In this document: piece by piece, positions 16,191 through 23,727 of the stretch
Layout of the letters: the number at the start of each line of letters is the position of its first letter
Position numbering within the stretch: the stretch's first letter is position 1
Source of the DNA: CADBRN01 sp050944685
Lineage (GTDB): Bacteria > Bacillota > Clostridia > Lachnospirales > Lachnospiraceae
Length of the DNA stretch: 64,000 bases
Reading direction: 5' to 3'
NCBI GenBank assembly: GCA_050944685.1
Contig: JBMNRP010000008.1
Coordinates: 55,765-119,764, forward strand
The notes under the pieces: generated by a model
Told to the model about the DNA's origin: nothing
The model's input: only the letters and a program-made list of their open reading frames with translations
The model's database searches: none
Translations under genes and position numbers: made by a program

Positions 16191-17813
16191 ATGAATAACA
16201 TTGAAAATTCCCCGGCGAACGCCGGGTCTGTTAAAGTCACCCCATTTTCGGACTCCGGACCGCAGCGTCCGTCCGGTTCCGATTATCTGAAAAAGCAAGA
16301 AGAAAGAGCGCGGGCGTTCCGCCTCTACGCTCCTTCGGCCGCCCTGATCGGATTGATCTTCACCATCTGCGTGTATCACAACCGGACCGGCATCGCCCTG
16401 GTCGCTCTTATGGCGGCCGCGCTGATTCTGAACCGGAAAATCCAGAAAAAAGAAGATGTCCGCAGCGATTTCTTCTCCGTTTTTCTGGAAGTATTTCTGA
16501 TACTCCTGACCGTCTCCATCTGCACGACAGACTGCAGTCCGGTTCAGGTTATCGACAAGCTGCTCATTCCGGTTGCGGGAGCTCTCCTGCTGCTGCATTC
16601 CCGCCGGCGGAACTCCGGGGAAAATCTTTTTCGGATTATCATAGATACCCTGCATACCCTGTTCCTGCCGATGATCGCCCTTCCCGAACCGGTCTCCGAT
16701 CTTTCCGCCGTTTTGAAAGAGCGCTCCGCAAAGAAAGCGGCAGCTTCCGGCAAAGCAGCGACGCAGACAATGATCGCGCGTGAAAAGACGCGGAAAGCGG
16801 TCCTGACCGGACTTCTGATCGGTATCCCGCTCTTCGCCATCGTTTCAGCTCTCCTGCTCTCAGCAGATGAAATTTTCCTGGAAATGGCGAATAATCTTTT
16901 CATCGAATTCGATTTCTTCAATGGCGCATCCTCCGTTCTGGAGAGAATCTTCCAGTTTCTCTTCGGTTTCTGGTGTGCCTACTGCGTCTGGAAAAAAATA
17001 TCCTCCGTCGGTGAGGCGGAGGAGGTGCGGCAAAAAAGCGCCAGCTCCGTCACCGCCGTCGTCTTTATGCTTCCCGTCGATCTCATCTATCTGATCTTTT
17101 CCCTGATCCAGCTGATCTATGTTCTGGGCAGGAAAGATCTCCCGGATGGCATTTCCTACGCGGAATACGTCCACAGCGGTTTCTATCAGCTCTGCGCCGT
17201 CGCCGTCATCAATCTGATCCTGATTGCCATATGCCACAGCTTCTTTGAACGCTCCCTTCTGCTCGACATACTTCAGGCTGTGACCTGTGCCTGCACCTAC
17301 ATCATGATTGCCTCCGGTGCGCTTCGCATGAAGCTTTACGTAGAAGCCTACCAGTTCACCTTCCTGCGGATATTCGTGCTGTGGTTTATGCTCGTTCTGG
17401 CCGTGTGCCTGACGCTGCTGGTTATCCGGATCCTGCGGCCCTCTTTTCCGGTGCTGCGCAGCATGTTCATTGCCGCAGCGATACTCTGGCTCGGGTTTGC
17501 CTTTCTGCATCCGGACCTGCAGATTGCCCGGTTCAATCTCGAGCACTCCGGAGCCGATACGGACTATTCTTATCTGACCTCTCTGTCAGAAGACGCCGTC
17601 CCCGCTCTGAAAGACAATCCGGAAGTGCTCGACAGTTATATCTTCCATCACGGAAACGGAACCTGGGCGTCTCTTCAGAATGAATCCGCCTGGACGAGGA
17701 TCCGCTGCTTCAATCTTTCCAACTGGACTGCTTATCGCTATCTGAAAGATGTTTCCCGGGGTTACTCCCGATTCCGTGAACGATTTTCCCTTTCCACGTT
17801 CTCTTATCAATAG
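16191..17813 (+). CDS. DUF4153/DUF4173 multi-pass membrane protein
   Basis: ATG at 16191 has CTGGAGGACC upstream, giving 540 residues with about 12-13 hydrophobic helices (65-470) and a soluble C-terminal tail containing HGNGTWASLQNESAW. The long hydrophobic architecture and C-terminal tail that ends in short polar motifs suit the DUF4153/DUF4173 membrane proteins. It follows the DUF2975/HTH pair by about 70 nt on the same strand and is probably in the same transcription unit. Its role is unknown. Confidence 0.75.
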   Translation: MNNIENSPANAGSVKVTPFSDSGPQRPSGSDYLKKQEERARAFRLYAPSAALIGLIFTICVYHNRTGIALVALMAAALILNRKIQKKEDVRSDFFSVFLEVFLILLTVSICTTDCSPVQVIDKLLIPVAGALLLLHSRRRNSGENLFRIIIDTLHTLFLPMIALPEPVSDLSAVLKERSAKKAAASGKAATQTMIAREKTRKAVLTGLLIGIPLFAIVSALLLSADEIFLEMANNLFIEFDFFNGASSVLERIFQFLFGFWCAYCVWKKISSVGEAEEVRQKSASSVTAVVFMLPVDLIYLIFSLIQLIYVLGRKDLPDGISYAEYVHSGFYQLCAVAVINLILIAICHSFFERSLLLDILQAVTCACTYIMIASGALRMKLYVEAYQFTFLRIFVLWFMLVLAVCLTLLVIRILRPSFPVLRSMFIAAAILWLGFAFLHPDLQIARFNLEHSGADTDYSYLTSLSEDAVPALKDNPEVLDSYIFHHGNGTWASLQNESAWTRIRCFNLSNWTAYRYLKDVSRGYSRFRERFSLSTFSYQ

Positions 17814-17897
17814 ATGCGCATCTGAAACAGCGGTTTATGGAAACTATTTCTGCATGCAAATGATATTTCAGAGGCAGAAGACAGAAAGAGGTTTGGA

Positions 17898-18500
17898 ATG
17901 AATGACAGTGAACTGGTCAGCCGGATCCGGAACGGAGACAGAGAAGCATTTAATCAGCTCTATGAAAAATACAACCGGCAGCTTTTCCGGATGGCTTACC
18001 TTTACCTGGGAAGCAGGGAAGACGCGGAGGATGTGCTGCAGGAAACATTTGTTTCCTGCTGGCTGCACATCGGGACGCTGAAAAATCCTTCCGCGGTGAA
18101 ATACTGGCTGTACAAAATTATGCATCGTCTTGCCATTCGCAGAGGGAAAATGAGCCGCCGCGAAAAGCCGGATGAGAATATCTGCGAAATAGCCGAGCAA
18201 AATACGGAAAACCGACAGACAGAAGAAGACGCCGTCATCAGCCGGGTGCTGTTTGAAACAATCATGGATACTCTCTCTCCCACACTCCGGGAAACCGCCG
18301 CCCTCTACTACTGCGACGGGCTGACGACCCGGGAGATCGCCCGGATAACCGGGACTCTGGAGGGAACCGTAAAATCAAGGCTTCACCGGGTCAGAAAGCA
18401 GCTGGCTTCCTCGGATTACTGCAAAGCGGCGCTCCGGCCTCAGGATATTCGCAAGGAGGAAATAACATGTACGAACTGGATAAAAAAATCAGAAGCATGA
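17898..18500 (+). CDS. ECF-type RNA polymerase sigma factor
   Basis: The 200-residue protein has sigma region 2 (about 8-75: FNQLYEKYNRQLFRMAYLYL, then EDAEDVLQETFVSCW) and region 4 (about 115-170: LRETAALYYCDGLTTREIAR, then GTLEGTVKSRLHRVRKQL). There is no region 1 or 3, as expected for ECF sigma factors. The next gene overlaps its 3' end by 34 bp and encodes a single-span membrane protein, the normal arrangement for a sigma factor and its membrane anti-sigma. Confidence 0.92.
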   Translation: MNDSELVSRIRNGDREAFNQLYEKYNRQLFRMAYLYLGSREDAEDVLQETFVSCWLHIGTLKNPSAVKYWLYKIMHRLAIRRGKMSRREKPDENICEIAEQNTENRQTEEDAVISRVLFETIMDTLSPTLRETAALYYCDGLTTREIARITGTLEGTVKSRLHRVRKQLASSDYCKAALRPQDIRKEEITCTNWIKKSEA

Positions 18501-19282
18501 TGAAAGGTGCGACGGAGGGGATGGCGCCGCGGACGGTGTGCAAAAAGAAAATAGACTCTCAGATTATTGCTATGTCCGCAGGCCTGGTGCCGTCTCCCGC
18601 AAAAAGGCAGCGGACGGGACGCCGTTGGAGTCCCGCAAGGATAGCGGCCACTGCCGCGGCACTCACGCTGATCTGCGGCAGTACGGTCTTCGCAGCCGGA
18701 AAGATCTCCTCCCTCTTTATGAGCAGCCATGAAGGATATGATTACAAAAGCTATGAAGCGATGGAGGAGGGCGCCGCTCGCGCAGGCATTTCCCTTGAAC
18801 TCCCTGAGACCTATGAAAACGGATACGCCTTCCAGGGAGCAGTCCTGACCTCAAATGAATACGAGACAGAGGACGGATCACGCGTGAAGGCGGGAAAAGG
18901 AATCTCCGCGGATTACGGCAGCGATGGTGACGAGGTGACGATTTACGCGACGCCGGCTTCTCTGTCCGAAACATCGGACGAAGAAACGGCCTCCGCGGAG
19001 GATGATGTGGTTGTGACAGCAGACGGCACAAAAATCCGTTATCGCTCTGACACCTGTCTTTTCGTCCCGGACGGCTATACCCTGACAAAGGAAGAAAAGG
19101 TGCGCAGCGAAACAGACCCGCACTTTTCCGTCTCGTACGGATCGGACAAGGTCGAAACAAAAGTGACGGACAGCGCCGAATTTGAGAAAAACGGCTATGT
19201 CTACGACTTTCAGACGGATCACACCGGCACGAGCCGGGACACCCTGATCGCCATGGCAGAAGAGACCGCCTCCGGAAGATAA
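18467..19282 (+). CDS. Membrane anti-sigma-like protein
   Basis: The 271-residue product starts inside the sigma gene at ATG 18467 with AAGGAGGAAAT upstream. It has a cytoplasmic N-terminus (about 1-60), one transmembrane helix (about 64-82, AATAAALTLICGSTVFA) and a roughly 190-residue extracytoplasmic domain with a DUF4367/DUF4179-like look (YENGYAFQGAVL; SVSYGSDKVETKVTDSAEFEKNGYVYDF, quoted in parts). It probably holds the sigma factor inactive at the membrane. The N-terminus lacks an obvious zinc anti-sigma HxxxCxxC motif, so the contact surface may be different. Confidence 0.8.
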   Translation: MYELDKKIRSMMKGATEGMAPRTVCKKKIDSQIIAMSAGLVPSPAKRQRTGRRWSPARIAATAAALTLICGSTVFAAGKISSLFMSSHEGYDYKSYEAMEEGAARAGISLELPETYENGYAFQGAVLTSNEYETEDGSRVKAGKGISADYGSDGDEVTIYATPASLSETSDEETASAEDDVVVTADGTKIRYRSDTCLFVPDGYTLTKEEKVRSETDPHFSVSYGSDKVETKVTDSAEFEKNGYVYDFQTDHTGTSRDTLIAMAEETASGR

Positions 19283-19376
19283 GCCGCGGAAGCTGCTTCG
19301 GATTTCCTGTTTCTTCCGCTTCATCCGGGCTCTGTTCCCCGGCTGTGACGGGACTGCCCGTATCCCCGGAAAAATT

Positions 19377-19405
19377 TTGCAAAAAGAACGGTGCTGCGTT
19401 AAAAT
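19377..19405 (+). promoter_or_regulatory. SigA-type promoter for the hypB pair
   Basis: TTGCAA (19377-19382) and TAAAAT (19400-19405) are spaced by 17 bp, 59 nt upstream of the first hypB start. Confidence 0.65.
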
Positions 19406-19463
19406 ATCCGGAGAAAAACTTCCGCGCAAATGACCGCGGATCAGAAAGGGCTGACTGTTTATC

Positions 19464-20123
19464 ATGATCGAAATCTATGAAACCCGGGCGGCGATCGAGG
19501 AAGAAAACGGAATCTACGCCGAAAAAGTCCGGCACGCGCTCCGGAAGAGCCATACGTATCTCATCAACCTTATGGGATCACCCGGCGCGGGAAAAAGCTC
19601 ACTTCTTCTGAAGACGGCAAAGCTGCTTTCGGACCGCTTCCGGATCGGCGTGATTGAGGCCGATGTCGACTCCGCTGTCGATGCGCAGGCCATGCAGAAA
19701 GCCGGACTGAAGGCTGTACAGCTGCACACGGGCGGTGCCTGTCACATGGACGCGAAAATGACATTGGAAGGACTGGAGCACCTCGGCTGCGACGATCTGG
19801 ATCTCGTCGTTCTCGAAAACGTCGGAAACCTCGTCTGCCCCGCAGAGTTTGATGTCGGGGCAGATCTGAAGGTGATGATTCTGTCCGTTCCGGAGGGTGA
19901 CGACAAACCGCTGAAATATCCGCTGATGTTTCAGGTTTCCGACTGTCTGATCATCAACAAGATCGACACGGCTCCGGTCTTTGACTTCAGCGCGGACCGG
20001 TGCCGGAAAAATATCGCGCCGCTTCACCCGGACATGCCGGTTTTCGAGCTCTCGGCAAAAACAGGAGCAGGTCTGGAATCCTTTGCCGCGTATCTCAGGA
20101 AACAGGTGGAGGCAGGAAAATGA
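19464..20123 (+). CDS. hypB: HypB-family nickel-insertion GTPase, copy 1
   Basis: The 219-residue SIMIBI GTPase has a P-loop GSPGAGKSS (near 36-44), switch region EADVDSAVDAQ, a metal-site CHMD, NLVCPAEFDVG with the second Cys, and the NKID base-recognition motif. HypB delivers nickel to [NiFe]-hydrogenase; paralogues serve urease or other nickel enzymes. The N-terminal His-rich or CXXCGC nickel-binding tail is missing, so only the G-domain metal site is present. The next gene is a second HypB whose ATG overlaps this stop (ATGA). Confidence 0.9.
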   Translation: MIEIYETRAAIEEENGIYAEKVRHALRKSHTYLINLMGSPGAGKSSLLLKTAKLLSDRFRIGVIEADVDSAVDAQAMQKAGLKAVQLHTGGACHMDAKMTLEGLEHLGCDDLDLVVLENVGNLVCPAEFDVGADLKVMILSVPEGDDKPLKYPLMFQVSDCLIINKIDTAPVFDFSADRCRKNIAPLHPDMPVFELSAKTGAGLESFAAYLRKQVEAGK

Positions 20124-20797
20124 AAGTAATAGAACTGAATGCATCCGTCACGGAATCCAATGACAGAGACGCGGATGCGCTTCGCGCCGAAATGAAAAAA
20201 AAAGGCGTACTGCTGATCAATCTGATGAGTTCGCCGGGCGCCGGAAAAACGACCCTGCTCTCCCGCATTATCACAGATATGAAAGGGAAACTCCGCATCG
20301 CCGTTCTGGAGGCGGACATTGCTTCCGCAGTGGACGCGGAGCGGATCGAATCGCTCGGTGCGCTCAGCGTCCAGATTCACACGGACGGCATGTGCCATAT
20401 GGACGCCGGCATGACAGCACGGGGGCTGAACGAAATGAACCTCTCCGGAACAGACATCGCCTTTCTCGAGAACGTCGGCAATCTGATCTGTCCCGCGGAG
20501 TTCGACACGGGCGCGCATTTGAATGTGATGCTGCTCTCCGTCCCGGAGGGCGACGACAAGCCGCTGAAATATCCCCTGATGTTTCAGACCTCAGACGCTC
20601 TTCTGATCACAAAGACGGACGCTCTTCCCTGGTTTGATTTTGATCTGGAAAAAGTGACGGAACGGGTAAAAAGGCTGAATCCGGATATCCGTATCTTTCC
20701 GGTCAGCGCAAAGACGGGCGACGGAATCGGCGCCTTTGAAGAGTGGATTTCCGACAGACGGAAACAGATGCTGATAACGGAAAGAGAAAATTCATAA
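20120..20797 (+). CDS. hypB: HypB-family nickel-insertion GTPase, copy 2
   Basis: This 225-residue paralogue starts at ATG 20120, overlapping the stop of copy 1. It has the P-loop SSPGAGKTT, EADIASAVDAE, CHMD, NLICPAEFDTG and TKTD in the base-recognition position. The two copies share whole blocks (for example VPEGDDKPLKYPLMFQ) but differ elsewhere, so this is an old duplication or a heterodimer rather than a recent copy. No hypA, hypC-F, hydrogenase, urease or CODH gene is present within the window. A dimer of the two products is plausible because HypB dimerises through the G domain. Confidence 0.9.
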   Translation: MKVIELNASVTESNDRDADALRAEMKKKGVLLINLMSSPGAGKTTLLSRIITDMKGKLRIAVLEADIASAVDAERIESLGALSVQIHTDGMCHMDAGMTARGLNEMNLSGTDIAFLENVGNLICPAEFDTGAHLNVMLLSVPEGDDKPLKYPLMFQTSDALLITKTDALPWFDFDLEKVTERVKRLNPDIRIFPVSAKTGDGIGAFEEWISDRRKQMLITERENS

Positions 20798-20814
20798 GCA
20801 CTTTTTTCATACAG

Positions 20815-21477
20815 TTACGCTTCCCAGATCTCCGGTCCCTTTCCGGCTCCGGCCTCAAAATGATATTTCACAATACCCAGATCGGTGCGCACATAGAATC
20901 CGAACCCCGCTTTTGCACTGACGCGGTCCCCGTGACGGACAAATCTGAATTTCTGCTGATTGACCGCGGTCGGGGCAAGCAGCGCCGCCTCGATCCCTTT
21001 CCGATACCATTCCGGATCTCCATCCTGGTAATCGCTGACTTCAGAAATAGATTTGACCTTATGCGAAGACCCCTGCGTCCTGCCGTAGCCCAGGGCGATC
21101 ACCATGTATCGCTTTTCTCCCGGAGCGATCTCCCCGTGGGCCTGCCCTTTCTTGTAAGTCATGGCGACCCAGCAGGAATTGACCCCGAGCTCCTGCGCCT
21201 TCAGGACCAGCTTCTCCCCGTAATATCCGATCTCTTCATCCTTTCCCTTCGGGCCCACGAGCGCAAAATAATTCCGGCATCCCCGGAAATTTCCGTAGCT
21301 CGGCTTCCCTGCCTGAAATGCGTCCGGCTCATTGAGGATCAGCTGAATATGAAGTCCGCTTTCCTGATTGATTTTCCCGGTTTCTTTCCGAAGCTCCTCT
21401 GCCGTGCCGGAATCAATCGGCTGATCCGTAAACTGGCGCACGGAATGTCTTCTCCGCATGATTTCCATGATATCCAT
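20815..21477 (-). CDS. Nitroreductase-family FMN oxidoreductase
   Basis: The 220-residue flavoprotein opens with MEIMRRRHSVRQFTDQPID, the FMN-phosphate-binding RRSxRxF pattern of the nitroreductase fold. It continues with YGEKLVLKAQELGVNSCWV and ends with a two-domain-like repeat (EAALLAPTAVNQQKFRFV) typical of the TM1586-like putative nitroreductases. It reduces nitro or quinone-type compounds using NAD(P)H; the physiological substrate is unknown. It is divergent from the PPOX gene at 21768 and convergent with hypB. Confidence 0.85.
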   Translation of the reverse strand: MDIMEIMRRRHSVRQFTDQPIDSGTAEELRKETGKINQESGLHIQLILNEPDAFQAGKPSYGNFRGCRNYFALVGPKGKDEEIGYYGEKLVLKAQELGVNSCWVAMTYKKGQAHGEIAPGEKRYMVIALGYGRTQGSSHKVKSISEVSDYQDGDPEWYRKGIEAALLAPTAVNQQKFRFVRHGDRVSAKAGFGFYVRTDLGIVKYHFEAGAGKGPEIWEA

Positions 21478-21634
21478 TTCTCATTCCTCCTGAAAAAACA
21501 AGGAAATATTCTTTTACCCTGTATACTGCCATCATATATTGCCGATCCCCCTTCCTGCAAGTGTCATATCCGCGAATCGTGTACAGTAATAAAACATATT
21601 TCGGTCTCTGACGGATTCCGGCGCAGAAAATCCA

Positions 21635-21656
21635 TTACTATGAAAATTAATAGTAA
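21635..21656. promoter_or_regulatory. Possible HxlR operator between divergent redox genes
   Basis: TTACTA-N10-TAGTAA is an inverted repeat in the 290 bp between the nitroreductase and PPOX genes. It is AT-rich and weakly supported. The HxlR-type regulator at 22301 is the natural candidate to bind it. Confidence 0.3.
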
Positions 21657-21767
21657 CTAATAAATTTGCTAATATCTTCCGATTTGCCTGCCCCCGTGTT
21701 AACGTAAATGACAGCAGAAGAAACAGCAGACAGGCAGAACAATTTTTTATATTCGGAGGTATCAGCA

Positions 21768-22163
21768 ATGTTAAACGAAAATGTTATCCGTATTCTGAAA
21801 TCCGGCATGTGGGATCTGGCGACCTGCTCGGACAACGAGCCGAATGTCGTTCCGGTTGCCTTTAAGGACGTAACTCCTGACGGAAAGCTGATTGTCGGCG
21901 ACGTATTTCTGGAGACGACTCTGAAAAACATCCGTGCAAACGACGGCAGAATCGCCATCTCCGTCTACGATGCGAAGAACCTGGAAGGCTATCAGATCAA
22001 GGGAACCGCAAAGTACATCACCGGGGGCGAAATCGTTGACAACTTCAAAGCCATGGTCGAAAAGATGTTCAACGGCGCAGCGACCGCAAAGGGCGCGCTG
22101 GTCATCACGCCGGAGAAGGTCATCGTGACGACGCCGGGCGCGGACAACAAGAAGGTCCTTTGA
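21768..22163 (+). CDS. Pyridoxamine 5'-phosphate oxidase-fold flavoprotein
   Basis: ATG at 21768 follows CGGAGGTATC, giving 131 residues. The split-barrel PPOX fold is visible as WDLATCSDNEPNVVPVAF, then VGDVFLETTLKNIRANDGRI and YQIKGTAKYITGG. Small members of this family bind FMN or F420 and act as redox enzymes of unknown substrate. It ends in its own terminator and is followed by an HxlR-type regulator, a frequent pairing for redox-responsive genes. Confidence 0.85.
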   Translation: MLNENVIRILKSGMWDLATCSDNEPNVVPVAFKDVTPDGKLIVGDVFLETTLKNIRANDGRIAISVYDAKNLEGYQIKGTAKYITGGEIVDNFKAMVEKMFNGAATAKGALVITPEKVIVTTPGADNKKVL

Positions 22164-22217
22164 TCCGGACCGGAGGCTTTCCCGGGGACGGACAGGGCCG
22201 GTAAAAAAATTGCAGAG

Positions 22218-22258
22218 ATGCCGGGGCAGGATTTGCAGATCCTGCGCCCGGCATTTAT
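22218..22258 (+). terminator. Intrinsic terminator after the PPOX gene
   Basis: ATGCCGGG plus GCAGGAT pairs with ATCCTGC plus GCCCGGCAT with a single bulged base and a 6 nt loop, followed by TTATTAT. The T-run is interrupted, so termination may be partial and allow read-through to the regulator gene. Confidence 0.7.
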
Positions 22259-22300
22259 TATAGAAATATTCCTGGAAATAATTTGTGGAAAGGCAGAAAA

Positions 22301-22684
22301 ATGTATCAGAAAAAGCTTGATAAAGATATCCGCTGTCCTCTCGAATACGGCATGGAGATCTTCGGCGGGAAATGGAATTCCAGAGTGCTCTGTGTGCTCG
22401 GAAGCATGGATCACCTCCGTTTCAGCGAGCTCCGCAAAGAAATGGGCAATATCACAGACGCCGTACTGAACTCTACGCTGAAACAGCTGATGGCATCCGG
22501 CATGCTCAACCGGAAATCCTATGACGAGATTCCACCCCGGGTCGAGTACTCTCTCACCGCGAAAGGAAAATCGGTCATTCCGATCCTTCAGAGCATCTGC
22601 CGGTGGGCAGGGGTCTACTACAAAGAAGAATCCTCGGATTCCATGATCCAGTGCAGAAAATGCGATTACCACGGGGCGTCCTGA
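22301..22684 (+). CDS. HxlR-family winged-helix regulator
   Basis: ATG at 22301 with GGAAAGGCAG upstream gives 127 residues. The signature CPLEYGMEIFGGKWNSRVL opens the winged helix, followed by LRFSELRKEMGNITDAVLNS, LKQLMASGMLNRKSYD and PPRVEYSLTAKGKSVIP. The N-terminal Cys (CPLEYG) is the redox-sensing position in HypR/QorR-type members, so this protein may respond to oxidants or quinones and control the neighbouring PPOX and nitroreductase genes. Confidence 0.9.
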   Translation: MYQKKLDKDIRCPLEYGMEIFGGKWNSRVLCVLGSMDHLRFSELRKEMGNITDAVLNSTLKQLMASGMLNRKSYDEIPPRVEYSLTAKGKSVIPILQSICRWAGVYYKEESSDSMIQCRKCDYHGAS

Positions 22685-22705
22685 AAAACGGAAACAGAGG
22701 TCTTT

Positions 22706-23593
22706 ATGCAAATTCAGATTGAATCGATAACCGCGGCGGATTTTTCCGATCCCGCGCTGTCCGTCTATACGGAAACACCGGAGTCCGTTCTCTTTCACAA
22801 ATATGAACCGGCTCCGGGTATTTTCATCGCGGAAAGCCCAAACGTAATTTCCCGCGCCCTCCGGGCGGGATACCGGCCGCTGTCCTTTCTCATAGAAGAA
22901 GGGCAGATGGAAAAATGCGGTCCTCTCCTGAATGCTCTCAAAAGCATACCGGGAGATGAAGCGGTTCCCGTCCGTACCGCGTGCAGCAGAGATATGCGGC
23001 GGATCACGGGCTATCCCATGACGCGCGGCGTTCTGTGCGCGATGCGGCGCAGGCCGCTGCCGGACCCGGCTTCACTGGTCCGGGACGCAAAACGGATCGC
23101 GATACTCGAGGACATCGAAAATCCGACCAATATCGGCGCGATCTTCCGCTCGGCCGCCGCCATGTTCATCGACGCGGTGATCCTCTCTCCGGGCTGCGCC
23201 GACCCTCTTTACCGGCGCGCCGCGCGCGTCTCCATGGGAACCGTTTTCCAGATCCCCTGGACATTCGCGGGACGTGTCCTGAAAGACGATGCCGGCCGCG
23301 TCCTGTATTCGCCCGGACACTGGCCGGATGAAATCATCCCGGTTCTGCAGGAATCCGGGTTCTGCATGATCGCTCTCGCACTCACGCAGGATACGATCCC
23401 CATCGACTCCCCGGCACTGAAAGAAAAAGACCGCATCGCCGTCATTCTCGGCAACGAGAGCACGGGGATCCGTCCGGAGACGCTGCGCCTGTGCGATTTC
23501 ACGGTGAAAATCCCGATGGCGCACGACGTCGACTCCCTCAACGTCGCGGCGGCGAGCGCCGTCGCTTTCTGGGAGCTGTCACGGCGTTCCTGA
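22706..23593 (+). CDS. TrmH/SpoU-family RNA 2'-O-methyltransferase
   Basis: The 295-residue protein has an N-terminal substrate-binding region (about 1-115) and a SPOUT knot domain with motif 1 NPTNIGAIFRSA, motif 2 LGNESTGI and motif 3 IPMAHDVDSLNVAAASAV. These bind SAM in the trefoil knot. It methylates a ribose 2'-OH in rRNA or tRNA; the exact site is not deducible. It begins 21 nt after the HxlR gene with AGAGGT upstream of the ATG and may be partly cotranscribed. Confidence 0.9.
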   Translation: MQIQIESITAADFSDPALSVYTETPESVLFHKYEPAPGIFIAESPNVISRALRAGYRPLSFLIEEGQMEKCGPLLNALKSIPGDEAVPVRTACSRDMRRITGYPMTRGVLCAMRRRPLPDPASLVRDAKRIAILEDIENPTNIGAIFRSAAAMFIDAVILSPGCADPLYRRAARVSMGTVFQIPWTFAGRVLKDDAGRVLYSPGHWPDEIIPVLQESGFCMIALALTQDTIPIDSPALKEKDRIAVILGNESTGIRPETLRLCDFTVKIPMAHDVDSLNVAAASAVAFWELSRRS

Positions 23594-23727
23594 AAAATCC
23601 GTTCCGGGTCCTTCCGCACCGGAATGGCTCCGAGGCGCTCTTATCGGTATCTGAAAATTAACCGGTTGCGGATCCTTCATTTTTCATATATGATAACAGT
23701 CTACGGAATAAAAGGAGGCTGTTTGCT

